Shown here one piece after another: positions 1-9,758 of a stretch of DNA of 64,000 bases. The notes beneath the pieces are model-generated. The model was not told where the DNA came from and made no database searches. It saw only the letters and a program-made list of their open reading frames with translations. The position numbers and the translations under genes are program-made. Position 1 is the first letter of the stretch. Each line of letters opens with the position of its first letter. Source of the DNA: Pseudomonas saliphila. Lineage in GTDB: Bacteria > Pseudomonadota > Gammaproteobacteria > Pseudomonadales > Pseudomonadaceae. The DNA is taken from contig NZ_VTVA01000010.1 of assembly GCF_008638345.1 (NCBI RefSeq), positions 1-64,000 on the forward strand, given 5' to 3'.

Positions 1-268
1 GACGGGATTGCCGGACGCTTACCTTCGACTGACTTGCTTAGGCATTGGCCAGCCGATGCCAGGGAACCGATCCCTGTTCGCTGCGTCAATAAACTAGGCG
101 CTGATAATTTGCGCGGCAGTCCCAAGAGCTGTCGATGTTCTGTCGCCACTGCGGCAGAAGCACCTCTTCTGGTACTTCAAATCTGCGCATGGCTGCGCTG
201 CCTTCTCGCGCCGTGTGCCTGGAAAGTGGATCCCAGCAGCACCGGCTGATCGACGATCAAGGTGCCAT
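1..268. other. Left-edge non-coding stretch
   Basis: No convincing coding region is seen here. The short open frames have no recognisable domain. The only clear signal is a ribosome binding site (AAGGTG) just before the glycosyltransferase start. The promoter for the glycan cluster may lie here or left of the window. Confidence 0.5.
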
Positions 269-1453
269 ATGAGCTGGGCAGGTCCCTACCAATCCAATAT
301 CGGCAAATCTCGCGATCCCGGCCCGGCCGCCACGGATCTTTTATATTCCGAAGATCTACCAACCCTTCTGGTTTTATCCCATTTGCGCTGGAATTTTGTT
401 TATCAGCGTCCTCAGCATCTGATGTCTCGATTCACGAAGGACTTCAATGTTCTTTTTCTTGAAGAGCCGTTGTTTTCTGACGAGGCGCAACCTTGGCTGG
501 AAGCCCGTCCCGAAGAAAAGGGCGTACAGGTATTGGTCCCGCGACTTCCGCATGGCTGCGCGGGCGCGGCTGGGGATCGAGCGCAACGAGATCTGCTCGA
601 GGACTACCTTTGCCGGCTTGGTATAGATGAACCGATCCTCTGGTTTTATACGCCAATGGCGCTGAACATCACCGACGGGCTGCGCCCTCGATTAATCGTT
701 TACGACTGCATGGATGAGCTTTCGGCGTTTCGCGGTGCGCCACCGGAGTTGATTGAGCGCGAACAAGCCTTGTTGCGTTGCGCAGATCTTGTATTCACCG
801 GGGGTTACAGCCTATGGGAGGCCAAACGCAATTTACACAATAATATCCATGCATTTCCCAGCAGCGTTGACGTCTCACATTTCTCTTCGGCGCGGAGCAT
901 TCAGATCGAGCCGCTCGATCAAATCGATATTCCCCACCCACGTCTCGGGTTTTATGGGGTTATTGACGAGCGTCTGGATCTCAAGCTTATTTCACGTATC
1001 GTCGAGCTACGACCGGACTGGCATATAGTGCTCGTAGGACCTGTAGTCAAGATTGATCCAACCAGCCTGCCTCAGCTCCCCAATCTCCATTATCTAGGAC
1101 CTAAAACCTACGAAGAACTTCCGCAGTATCTGGCCGGCTGGGACGTAGCCATCATGCCCTTCGCATTGAACGAATCCACACGTTTCATCAGTCCAACGAA
1201 GACTCCCGAGTTTCTTGCGGGAGGCTGCCCTGTGGTGTCGACGCCCATCAATGATGTGGTCCGTACCTACGGAGACACTGACATAGTGTATATCGCAGAC
1301 ACGCCAGAGGAATTCGTTAAAGCCGTAGAAGGCGCTCTGTTACTCGCGAGAGACCCTGATCGGTTGTGTGACGCTGCCGACTCAATTCTTGGTGATGTGT
1401 CCTGGGACAACACCTGGGCATCGATGATGGAGAAAATAAAATGCGCGATATAA
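269..1453 (+). CDS. Glycosyltransferase (GT4/GT1-like fold)
   Basis: A 394-residue glycosyltransferase of the two-Rossmann-domain (GT-B) type, expected to act at the cytoplasmic face of the membrane in surface-polysaccharide assembly. The N-terminal domain has the WNFVYQRPQHLMSR segment seen in TuaH-like and UDP-Galp-associated transferases. The C-terminal half carries the nucleotide-sugar region, with SPTKTPEFLAGGCPVVSTP near residues 310-330. An in-frame start 54 bases upstream exists, but the ATG at 269 has AAGGTG at proper spacing and gives the natural N-terminus. It overlaps glf by 13 bases, so the two are translationally coupled and may use the same galactofuranose donor. The exact acceptor sugar cannot be read. 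Confidence 0.8.
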   Translation: MSWAGPYQSNIGKSRDPGPAATDLLYSEDLPTLLVLSHLRWNFVYQRPQHLMSRFTKDFNVLFLEEPLFSDEAQPWLEARPEEKGVQVLVPRLPHGCAGAAGDRAQRDLLEDYLCRLGIDEPILWFYTPMALNITDGLRPRLIVYDCMDELSAFRGAPPELIEREQALLRCADLVFTGGYSLWEAKRNLHNNIHAFPSSVDVSHFSSARSIQIEPLDQIDIPHPRLGFYGVIDERLDLKLISRIVELRPDWHIVLVGPVVKIDPTSLPQLPNLHYLGPKTYEELPQYLAGWDVAIMPFALNESTRFISPTKTPEFLAGGCPVVSTPINDVVRTYGDTDIVYIADTPEEFVKAVEGALLLARDPDRLCDAADSILGDVSWDNTWASMMEKIKCAI

Positions 1454-2712
1454 GAGCATTCGATGATGTGCAGGGTCAACTGTCGGCAGGTTCCAACAGC
1501 AGAATACGCAACCTTCTGGCGCGTCAGCCCAGTCGAAGTGTTGGGTTTGATTATCTGATAGTAGGCGCAGGATTTGCCGGTAGCGTGATTGCCGAGCGGC
1601 TCGCCGCAGGATCAAACCGACGCGTGCTGATTATTGATAGGCGTCCGCATATCGGCGGAAATGCCTATGATTTTTACAACGAAGCGGGGATCTTGATTCA
1701 TCGTTACGGGCCGCACATTTTCCACACCAATTCCCAACGCATCGTTGACTATCTTTCGAGGTTTACCCAGTGGAGACCCTATGAACACAGGGTTCTCGCG
1801 GATGTGGATAAGCAGTTGTTACCCATTCCTATCAACAGAACCACGCTGAACAAGCTCTATAAGCTGAACCTGGCGAGTGAGGCCGAGGCTTCAGAATTTC
1901 TTGCAGCCAGAGCTGAGCCGGTCAATGAAATAAAAACCAGCGAAGACGTTGTCGTCAGCCAGATTGGACGCGAGCTGTATCAGAAGTTCTTCCGCGGTTA
2001 TACACGGAAACAGTGGGGGCTTGACCCCTCCCAACTAGACAGGATGGTCACTTCGCGGGTGCCCACGCGCACTGATACCGACGACCGCTATTTCGCTGAC
2101 AGCTTCCAGCAGATGCCAAAGCATGGCTATACCAGGATGTTCCAGAGAATGCTGGACCACCCGAACATTAGCATTATGTTGGAAACTGACTACCGTGAAT
2201 TACGCGGTAAAGTTGCCTATGACCACTTGATATATTGCGGCCCGGTTGATGAGTTCTTTGATTACCGGTTAGGTCGATTGCCGTACCGCTCGCTGACGTT
2301 CAAGCATCAGACATTGGACCAGGAGCAGTTCCAGCAAGTTGCAGTCGTTAACTATCCGTCCGAAGACGTACCCTATACTCGTATCAGCGAGTACAAACAC
2401 CTCACAGGGCAGATCCATCCCCGGACGAGCATCAGTTATGAGATCCCATCAGACGATGGGGACCCGTACTATCCGGTCCCGCGTCCGGAAAATGTCGAGC
2501 TATATAAACGTTATCAGAAGCTCGCCGAAAGCGTGCCGCACGTAACCTTTCTTGGTCGACTTGGAACCTATAAGTATTACAACATGGACCAGGTCGTTGG
2601 GCAGGCTCTGGCACTGTACAAGCGTATCGACACACAGTTAAGAGCGCAAAGCAGCGTTGTAATAGCTACTGGGGAATGTCATAAATCGGCTGATCAGGGG
2701 GGTGAAGAATAG
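1441..2712 (+). CDS. glf: UDP-galactopyranose mutase
   Basis: Flavoenzyme that interconverts UDP-galactopyranose and UDP-galactofuranose, the donor for galactofuranose-containing glycans. It is 423 residues, slightly longer than the usual 370-400 because of about 30 extra N-terminal residues before the FAD-binding motif (VGAGFAGSVIAERLA, around residues 41-55). Family hallmarks follow: IGGNAYD, RYGPHIFHTN, and FRGYTRKQWG in the middle of the protein. The ATG at 1441 overlaps the glycosyltransferase gene, and its own end overlaps the glycosidase gene, giving a tight operon. A start further inside the frame is possible because the first 30 residues have no domain. Confidence 0.92.
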   Translation: MRDIRAFDDVQGQLSAGSNSRIRNLLARQPSRSVGFDYLIVGAGFAGSVIAERLAAGSNRRVLIIDRRPHIGGNAYDFYNEAGILIHRYGPHIFHTNSQRIVDYLSRFTQWRPYEHRVLADVDKQLLPIPINRTTLNKLYKLNLASEAEASEFLAARAEPVNEIKTSEDVVVSQIGRELYQKFFRGYTRKQWGLDPSQLDRMVTSRVPTRTDTDDRYFADSFQQMPKHGYTRMFQRMLDHPNISIMLETDYRELRGKVAYDHLIYCGPVDEFFDYRLGRLPYRSLTFKHQTLDQEQFQQVAVVNYPSEDVPYTRISEYKHLTGQIHPRTSISYEIPSDDGDPYYPVPRPENVELYKRYQKLAESVPHVTFLGRLGTYKYYNMDQVVGQALALYKRIDTQLRAQSSVVIATGECHKSADQGGEE

Positions 2713-3871
2713 GATGACAATGTATCAGCCAAGGCTGTTTGAAAGTTTTTTTCTCGGTGGATTCGAGTGTTCGAACCATCGGCGCAGCGATGGGCGACGC
2801 TTGGACATGCTGGATGTCACAGGTCACGCGCAGTGGGCAGCGCAGGACTATAAGACACTCAACCAGTTCGGAATTAATAGCGTGCGCGATGGCCTGCGCT
2901 GGCACTTGATCGAGTCCAGCTCCGGACGTTATGACTGGTCCAGTTTCTTGCCGATGTTGAAGGCGGCAGAGTGCCAAGGAACGCAAGTGATATGGGATCT
3001 GTGCCACTACGGCTGGCCAGATCACATCGATATTTGGCGTCCTGGCTTTGTCGAACGCTTCGCTGCATATGCAGGTTCCGTTGCGCAACTGATCAAAGAT
3101 GAAACCGACCGCATCCCTCACTACTCGCCACTCAACGAAATTTCCTTCTGGTCCTGGGCAGGGGGAGACGAGGCCTATTTCAATCCTATGACGCGTGGCA
3201 GGGGGGCAGAACTCAAGCATCAATTGGTCCGGGCGACCATCGCCGCTATGGATGCGATACGTCAGGTCGAGCCACGCGCACGTTTTGTGCAGGCGGATCC
3301 CGCTATTCATGTGATTGCAGCAAATGTCCGCCCTGGTTCAGTGCGCGAAGCGGAGAATTTTCGACTGTCACAGTTCCAGGCGTGGGACATGTTGTGTGGT
3401 GAGCTCTGGCCCGGATTGGGCGGCGCGCCGGAGTATCTGGACATCATTGGCGTCAATTACTATTCGGATAATCAGTGGTATCTGAACGGGCCTGTCATTG
3501 AGCGGGGTAGCCCTGATTATCGGCCGTTCAGGGGCATTCTGAGCGAGATTCATCATCGATATCGCCGCCCTATGCTGGTTGCCGAGACCGGCGCTGAGGG
3601 TGATTTGCGCGGTCACTGGTTGCGCTACGTCGGCGAGCAGGTCTGGTTGGCCATGCAACAAGGTATTCCAGTAGAGGGTATTTGCCTGTATCCCGTGGTG
3701 GATTATCCCGGATGGACAGATGACCGCCATTGTCCGGTTGGTTTACTTGGCTTTCCGGACGCTAACGGTAATCGGCTGGTTCATCAGGGACTCGCTGACG
3801 AACTGCGAGTGCAGCAGGCCCGGTTCGATCCGCTCACAGAGCCTGCCATCCTCACCAACGCACGACCATGA
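2702..3871 (+). CDS. Clan GH-A (GH1-like) beta-glycosidase-related protein
   Basis: A 389-residue TIM-barrel glycosidase-like protein. A candidate acid/base glutamate lies in SPLNEISFWSW (Glu146) and a candidate nucleophile in LVAETGAEG (Glu295), matching the NE and E-T/N-G patterns of retaining clan-A enzymes. No signal peptide is visible, so it appears cytoplasmic. The frame opens with GTG at 2702 inside the end of glf; ATG codons at 2714 and 2720 are alternative starts. Its position between glf and an ABC exporter suggests it trims or remodels a glycan intermediate. It could also be a non-catalytic member; the substrate is not predictable. Confidence 0.75.
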   Translation: MKNRMTMYQPRLFESFFLGGFECSNHRRSDGRRLDMLDVTGHAQWAAQDYKTLNQFGINSVRDGLRWHLIESSSGRYDWSSFLPMLKAAECQGTQVIWDLCHYGWPDHIDIWRPGFVERFAAYAGSVAQLIKDETDRIPHYSPLNEISFWSWAGGDEAYFNPMTRGRGAELKHQLVRATIAAMDAIRQVEPRARFVQADPAIHVIAANVRPGSVREAENFRLSQFQAWDMLCGELWPGLGGAPEYLDIIGVNYYSDNQWYLNGPVIERGSPDYRPFRGILSEIHHRYRRPMLVAETGAEGDLRGHWLRYVGEQVWLAMQQGIPVEGICLYPVVDYPGWTDDRHCPVGLLGFPDANGNRLVHQGLADELRVQQARFDPLTEPAILTNARP

Positions 3872-5646
3872 ACGCCCCCGAAAGACCGCCTTCAGTAACG
3901 GAGCCGCCTTTGCCTGACAGTCCGGTGGCGTTTCTCTGGCGTTACGTAGTCCGGCGCCCCTGGCGTTTCGCCAGCCTGTTCATGCTGATTGTCGGCGCGG
4001 CAGGGTGTGCTGTTGCCGTGCAGTACGGCATGAAACTCCTGGTCGATGCGATGGCGGAAGGAAACCGGGCGACTGCCGCGGTCTGGTTCCCACTGACGCT
4101 TTTTCTGACCCTCATTGTCGTCGAAAATGTCCTCTGGCGGCTGGGAGGTTGGCTCGGCTGCAATACCGTCATCGCCAGTGTCGTGGACATTCGGATCGAT
4201 CTATTCAGATATCTGACCGGGCATCCGATGCGCTATTTCAATGAGCATTTTGCCGGCTCTCTGGGCAATCGGATCTCAGCACTGGGTGCCTCGGCAGGGG
4301 CGATTTTCGGCGGACTGGCCTGGAAAATCATCCCTCCTGTGGTGGACTTCCTCGGTGCCGTGGTGCTGTTGTTTACAGTGGACTGGAGCATGGCCGTGGC
4401 GCTGATCTTCTTTGTCACGATTGTCGCGGTGCTGATCACCGGATTCGGCATCCGTGGTCGCGCCAAACACCAGCGCTTCGCTGCGCAATCGGCGCGCGTG
4501 GGCGGGGAGCTGGTTGATGCGGTATCGAATGTCTGGACCATCAAGGCATTCTCGGCTCGGGATAGGGAGAGCGAGCGCCTTGCCGAAGCAATTGGCTATG
4601 AAGCCCGGGCCCAGCGACGGAGCTGGATGTATCTGGAAAAGGCGCGCGTGCTGCACGACATATGCCTGGCCGTCATGGCCGGCGGCATGTTGATCTGGGC
4701 CATATCGCTTTGGTTATCTGGAGACGTCACTGCGGGTGACGTGGTGCTGGTCAGTGCATTGACCTTTCGCATCCTGCATGGCTCACGTGATCTGGCGCTG
4801 GCCCTGGTGGATACCAGCCAGCAGATCGGTGCGATCGACGATACCTTGCGCATTATCTTACAGCCGCATGGTCTTGAGGACCCGGTACATCATGTTGCGC
4901 TGGCGGAGGGTGAGATTGTTTTCGACAACATAAGCTATAGCTATCCCGGCAACAGGCCCGTGTTTGATGGGTTCAGTCTGCGTATCGAGCCTGACCAGAA
5001 AGTCGGCATAGTCGGACCTTCCGGCGCGGGCAAATCAACATTGATCAGTCTCATTCAGCGCCTCGACGACGTACAAAGCGGGCGCATTCTCATTGGTGGG
5101 CAGGATGTACGCAACGTCAGTCAGGACAGCCTGCGGGGAAAGATTGCTGTGGTACCGCAGGAGACCGCGCTATTCAATCGCAGCATCCGCGAAAACATAC
5201 GCTATGGTCGTCCAGATGCTTCTGATGACGAGGTGATCGCAGCCGCGCGCGCCGCATTTTGTGACGCGTTTATTCGCGAGCTTCCCCAAGGCTACGACAC
5301 CTTGGTCGGGGAGCGCGGTGTTAAGCTCTCCGGAGGCCAGCGACAGCGTCTGGGCATTGCCCGCGCATTTCTGAAAAACGCACCGATTCTGCTACTTGAC
5401 GAAGCGACCTCGGCACTGGACTCCCAATCTGAAGCAGAGATCCAGGTCGCCCTCAACGCTCTGGTGCAGAATCGTACGGTGATTGCTGTAGCCCATCGTC
5501 TGTCCACACTGTCTTCATTCGATCGAATCATTGTGCTGAGAAACGGCAAGCTTATGGAAGAGGGTTCCCCTCAGGAACTGCGCAGCCGTAAGGGTGAGTT
5601 CGAATCGCTCTGGCGGCTGCAATCCGACGGCTTCATCGTTGAATAA
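3868..5646 (+). CDS. ABC exporter, fused membrane and ATPase domains (MsbA-like)
   Basis: A 592-residue half-transporter expected to dimerise in the inner membrane and export a lipid-linked or free glycan. Residues about 20-320 form six membrane helices. The ATPase domain follows with Walker A GPSGAGKST, signature LSGGQRQRLG and Walker B ILLLDEATSALD, all intact. It starts with ATGA overlapping the glycosidase stop, so it is coupled to the genes upstream. A gap of 135 bases after it ends this tightly packed part of the operon. Substrate unknown; the gene context points to a galactofuranose-containing or related saccharide. Confidence 0.87.
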   Translation: MNAPERPPSVTEPPLPDSPVAFLWRYVVRRPWRFASLFMLIVGAAGCAVAVQYGMKLLVDAMAEGNRATAAVWFPLTLFLTLIVVENVLWRLGGWLGCNTVIASVVDIRIDLFRYLTGHPMRYFNEHFAGSLGNRISALGASAGAIFGGLAWKIIPPVVDFLGAVVLLFTVDWSMAVALIFFVTIVAVLITGFGIRGRAKHQRFAAQSARVGGELVDAVSNVWTIKAFSARDRESERLAEAIGYEARAQRRSWMYLEKARVLHDICLAVMAGGMLIWAISLWLSGDVTAGDVVLVSALTFRILHGSRDLALALVDTSQQIGAIDDTLRIILQPHGLEDPVHHVALAEGEIVFDNISYSYPGNRPVFDGFSLRIEPDQKVGIVGPSGAGKSTLISLIQRLDDVQSGRILIGGQDVRNVSQDSLRGKIAVVPQETALFNRSIRENIRYGRPDASDDEVIAAARAAFCDAFIRELPQGYDTLVGERGVKLSGGQRQRLGIARAFLKNAPILLLDEATSALDSQSEAEIQVALNALVQNRTVIAVAHRLSTLSSFDRIIVLRNGKLMEEGSPQELRSRKGEFESLWRLQSDGFIVE

Positions 5647-5781
5647 GCACCAGAGGGAGCAAGCGCGTTGCGCTCCTCACGACGGTCCTCTTTGCAGCTC
5701 TCTAACCCCACAAAACATAATTCGGAACGACTCGCTCCCCGTGGCGCCTAAAGGTATTAGTTGCCAAGTCAGGGGATACGT

Positions 5782-7341
5782 ATGGTTACCATTGATACTG
5801 CCGCATTTGGTGCCGCTGTATTTGACCTGGACGGAGTAGTCACGCGCACCGCCACGGTACATAGCGCAGCCTGGAAGGCGCTGTTTGACTCCTACCTGTT
5901 CGAGAAAGCCGCACAGGGCGGCGAGCCCTTCCTGCCTTTCGATGTGCATACAGACTACCTCCGCTACGTCGACGGCAAGCCTCGCTATCAGGGTGTGGAA
6001 AGTTTCCTCGATTCACGCTCGATCAAGCTGCCCTACGGTGCGCCTGAAGACGCGCCCAATGAAGAAACCATCTGCGGCCTCGGAAATCGCAAGAATGTAC
6101 TGTTCAAGAAGCTTCTTCAGCAGGGCGAAGTGGAGGTGTTTGAGACCACGGTCAGACTTATCCGAACGTTACGCGATCATGGCCTGAAAACCGCTCTCGT
6201 GACATCGAGCGAGAATGCCCTGGTGATACTGGATAAGACCGGTTTAAGCGATCTGTTTGACGCTCGGGTTGACGGCGTCGAGTCGATTCGCCTCGGACTC
6301 AAGGGTAAGCCCCACCCGGATATCTTCCAAAAGGCCGCCGAACTATTGGGCGTGTCGCCGGAGCAGGCTATCGGGGTCGAAGATGCATTGTCGGGTGTGC
6401 GGTCTGCGCGCGATGCAGGTTATAAGCTGGTAATCGGCATAGATCGGAGCGGTACCCTGCGCAAGGATCTGCTAGCGAGTGGCGCCCATGAAGTCGTTGA
6501 TGATCTTGGCGAGGTCACTCTGGCGCAGACAGATGCCGATCCTGCTCTACCCGATGCGCTGGCCGACTTTGCCCACATCGCTCAGCGGCTGGAACACGCG
6601 AGGCCGGTGATCTTCCTTGATTATGATGGAACCCTCACGCCGATTGTTGACCGTCCCGAGCTGGCCGTTCTGGATGACAAGACCCGCGCTACGCTCGCGC
6701 AGCTCGCCACTCATTACACCGTAGCGATCATCAGTGGCCGGGATCGACATGATGTCGAGCACCTGGTCGGGCTGGAGAATCTGATATATGCGGGGAGCCA
6801 TGGATTCGATATCAAAGGGCCGCAGGGGCTGCACATGGAAAATGAGCAGGCCGAGGAGGTAATTCCTGCTCTCGACCGAGCTGAAAAACTGTTGAGAGAA
6901 AAGCTCGTTAAGGTTGAGGGTGTACTGGTGGAGCGTAAGCGGTATGCCATCGCCGTGCATTACCGGCTGGTTGCGGACTCGCACCTTCAAGCAGTCAGTA
7001 GTGCGGTAGATTCGGCAATTGCCGAGGTGGCACCAACCTTGCGCCGCGCCGGCGGAAAGAAGATCTTCGAGCTGCGCCCGAGCCTGCCTTGGGATAAGGG
7101 CCAAGCGCTGATCTGGTTACTTGACGCACTCGAACTCAATCGTCCCAGTGCGGTGGCTCCCCTCTATTTGGGTGACGACGAGACCGACGAAGACGCTTTC
7201 AAGGTGCTGCGCGAGCGAGGAGGCATTGGCATTCTGGTCGCCGCCGAGGTCTGTCCAACGGCCGCCCAATACCGTCTCCGTGATCCACGCGCCGCTGAAA
7301 CATTCCTATCACGGCTTATACAGCTACAGGAGCAGAACTGA
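5782..7341 (+). CDS. Fused beta-phosphoglucomutase-like HAD / trehalose-phosphatase
   Basis: A 519-residue two-domain HAD protein. Residues about 8-245 are a beta-phosphoglucomutase-family hydrolase (VFDLDGVVTR with Asp15 and Asp17; GVEDALSGV near 205). Residues about 270-515 are an OtsB-type trehalose-6-phosphate phosphatase (FLDYDGTLTP with Asp280 and Asp282; YLGDDETDEDAF near the end). The frame stays open upstream to a TTG, but the ATG at 5782 follows AGGGGA and fits better. It abuts the GH65 gene by one base. Known biology: beta-phosphoglucomutase isomerises the beta-glucose-1-phosphate released by GH65 phosphorylases. The inference is that the pair handles trehalose or trehalose-6-phosphate, or another alpha-glucoside. 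Confidence 0.85.
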   Translation: MVTIDTAAFGAAVFDLDGVVTRTATVHSAAWKALFDSYLFEKAAQGGEPFLPFDVHTDYLRYVDGKPRYQGVESFLDSRSIKLPYGAPEDAPNEETICGLGNRKNVLFKKLLQQGEVEVFETTVRLIRTLRDHGLKTALVTSSENALVILDKTGLSDLFDARVDGVESIRLGLKGKPHPDIFQKAAELLGVSPEQAIGVEDALSGVRSARDAGYKLVIGIDRSGTLRKDLLASGAHEVVDDLGEVTLAQTDADPALPDALADFAHIAQRLEHARPVIFLDYDGTLTPIVDRPELAVLDDKTRATLAQLATHYTVAIISGRDRHDVEHLVGLENLIYAGSHGFDIKGPQGLHMENEQAEEVIPALDRAEKLLREKLVKVEGVLVERKRYAIAVHYRLVADSHLQAVSSAVDSAIAEVAPTLRRAGGKKIFELRPSLPWDKGQALIWLLDALELNRPSAVAPLYLGDDETDEDAFKVLRERGGIGILVAAEVCPTAAQYRLRDPRAAETFLSRLIQLQEQN

Positions 7342-9758
7342 TGCCCACCTGGTCGCTGGAATATGACAGTTTCGACCCCGATCAAGAAGGGCTGCGGGAA
7401 GCGTTGTGCACCTTGGGCAATGGGTACTTTGCCACCCGCGGCGCGGCGGAGGAGGCTGAAGCGGGAGAAATCCACTATCCCGGTACGTACCTGGCAGGGG
7501 GCTACAATCGTTTGGCAACGGAAATAGCCGGGCGCGAAATCATCAATGAAGATCTGGTTAACATGCCGAACTGGTTATGCCTGAGCTTTCGCCCTGACGG
7601 TGGAGACTGGTTCAATCTGCTGGCTGTGGAGGTGCTGGCTTATACTCAGAAGCTCGAGTTGAAAGATGGCGTGTTGGAGCGCAGGCTGCGTTTTCGTGAT
7701 CGTGAGGGTCGAGAAACTACACTCTTGACGCGCCGTCTGGTGCATATGGGCAATCCTCATCTTGCCGCGTTGAGCTGGGAGCTCACGCCGGAGAACTGGA
7801 CAGGTCGAATAACGGTTTGTTCAGCGCTCGACGGACGAGTCATCAACGCAGGGGTTGCACGGTATAGCCAGCTTTCCAGCACGCATCTGGTCACGGTCGC
7901 TGCGAACTTGGTGAACAGCGAAACGATCGAGTTATTGAGTGAAACCTGTCAATCGCGCTTCCGCATTGCCCAGACCGCACGCACTGAGGTGTACCGACAG
8001 GGCCTAGCAGTTGAGGTGGAGCGTAACCTGGTTGCCGAGGAGGACTATATAGCGCAACACCTTGTACTCAATGTAGAGCAAGGCGTGACCATCCAGATCG
8101 AAAAAATCGTTGGTTTACATACGTCACGGGATAACGCTATTTCCGAGCCCGCTTTGGCGGCACGTCAGGTCGTCGCGCGGGCTGGGCGTTTCGCCGAGCT
8201 GTTTGACTCGCATGCCGGCGCCTGGGCGCGTCTTTGGCATCGCTGCGATGTGAGACTGGAAGGGAGCGACCGTGCGCAGATGATTCTGCGGTTGCATATA
8301 TTTCACCTGCTGCAAACCGCTTCGCTGCATACCATCGACCTGGATGTGGGTGTCCCTGCGCGCGGGCTGCATGGCGAAGCCTACAGGGGGCATATCTTCT
8401 GGGACGAGCTGTTCATCTTCCCCTTTCTGAACTCGCGTATACCGGAAATAACGCGCGCCTTGCTGCGCTATCGCTATCGTCGGCTCGACGAAGCGCGCCG
8501 ACTGGCGGCTAAAGCCGGATTCAAGGGTGCGATGTATCCCTGGCAGAGCGGCAGTGATGGTCGTGAAGAAAGTCAGCGGGTGCACCTCAATCCGAAATCC
8601 GGACGCTGGTTAGAAGATCACACACACCTTCAACGCCATGTTAACGCAGCCGTGGCGTACAACGTCTGGCGTTACTACGAAATAACCGGTGACCGAGAGT
8701 TCATGGGATTCTTCGGCGCAGAAATGCTTTTCGAGATTGCCCGCTTCTGGACCAGTGCAGTGACCTGGAATCCCGAGCGCCAGCGTTATGATATCCGTGG
8801 CGTCATGGGCCCTGACGAATTTCACGACCGCTACCCATGGCGGGAAGCCCCTGGCCTGGACAATAACGCCTATACCAATGTCATGGTGGCCTGGGTTTTA
8901 CAGCGGGCTGTAGATGCTTACCAACTTGTGGGCGTTGAGTGTCAGAACGAGCTCTGCGCTGCGATCAGCCTATCGTCAGATGAACCCAACCAGTGGGATG
9001 ATATCAGCCGTAAACTGTTCGTGCCGTTTCACGGCGATGGGATCGTTAGCCAATTCGAGGGCTATGAGCAACTGGAGGAGTTCGATTGGGATGGCTACCG
9101 GGCGAAGTACGGTGACATTCACCGCCTGGACCGCTTGCTGGAAGCCGAGGGCGATACGGTCAATCGGTACAAAGCTTCCAAGCAGGCCGATGTGTTGATG
9201 CTGCTTTACCTGTTTTCTGCGCATGAGCTGAGCAACACCTTTGACCAGCTAGGGTATCCGCTGGAAGAGGGCTGGAAGACGCGCACCATCGCCTACTACG
9301 AGCAGCGCACCTCCCACGGCTCCACTCTCAGCCGCATTGTGTCCTCCTGGGTACTGGCCCGCCTGGATCGGCGTCACTCCTGGAACCTGCTGAACGAAGC
9401 CCTGGAAAGTGACATTGCAGATGTGCAGGGCGGTACAACCGCTGAAGGTATACACCTCGGCGCCATGGCCGGTACGGTAGATCTGGTGCAGCGTGGACAG
9501 ACCGGGCTGGAGGTTCATGACGATACCCTTTCGCTCGATGTTGGCTTGCCCAAAGAAGTATCCTGCTTGAGTTTTCGGTTTCGCTTTCGCGGACATTGGC
9601 TGGAGCTACAGATCACTCATGACCTGTTAAGGATCGCGGCGCCGGACGGCTGGGCAGGACCCCACAAGGTATTTGTCGATAATCAGGTGTATGCGTTCGA
9701 AGCGGGTGAAATCCTGGAATTACCGCGTGGAAGGTTGCCACGAGCTGTCAATCCTTAA
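7341..9758 (+). CDS. Glycoside hydrolase family 65 (disaccharide phosphorylase-like)
   Basis: An 805-residue GH65 protein with the N-terminal beta-sandwich, the (alpha/alpha)6 barrel and a C-terminal sheet. The family motif GPDEFHDRYP places the catalytic glutamate at residue 493. GH65 enzymes split trehalose, kojibiose, nigerose or maltose with phosphate, giving beta-glucose-1-phosphate; a few are hydrolases. The linked beta-phosphoglucomutase domain supports phosphorolysis. No signal peptide, so it is cytoplasmic. The stop of the upstream gene and this ATG share one base (TGATG), giving coupled translation. The exact disaccharide is not determinable from sequence reading. Confidence 0.88.
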   Translation: MPTWSLEYDSFDPDQEGLREALCTLGNGYFATRGAAEEAEAGEIHYPGTYLAGGYNRLATEIAGREIINEDLVNMPNWLCLSFRPDGGDWFNLLAVEVLAYTQKLELKDGVLERRLRFRDREGRETTLLTRRLVHMGNPHLAALSWELTPENWTGRITVCSALDGRVINAGVARYSQLSSTHLVTVAANLVNSETIELLSETCQSRFRIAQTARTEVYRQGLAVEVERNLVAEEDYIAQHLVLNVEQGVTIQIEKIVGLHTSRDNAISEPALAARQVVARAGRFAELFDSHAGAWARLWHRCDVRLEGSDRAQMILRLHIFHLLQTASLHTIDLDVGVPARGLHGEAYRGHIFWDELFIFPFLNSRIPEITRALLRYRYRRLDEARRLAAKAGFKGAMYPWQSGSDGREESQRVHLNPKSGRWLEDHTHLQRHVNAAVAYNVWRYYEITGDREFMGFFGAEMLFEIARFWTSAVTWNPERQRYDIRGVMGPDEFHDRYPWREAPGLDNNAYTNVMVAWVLQRAVDAYQLVGVECQNELCAAISLSSDEPNQWDDISRKLFVPFHGDGIVSQFEGYEQLEEFDWDGYRAKYGDIHRLDRLLEAEGDTVNRYKASKQADVLMLLYLFSAHELSNTFDQLGYPLEEGWKTRTIAYYEQRTSHGSTLSRIVSSWVLARLDRRHSWNLLNEALESDIADVQGGTTAEGIHLGAMAGTVDLVQRGQTGLEVHDDTLSLDVGLPKEVSCLSFRFRFRGHWLELQITHDLLRIAAPDGWAGPHKVFVDNQVYAFEAGEILELPRGRLPRAVNP

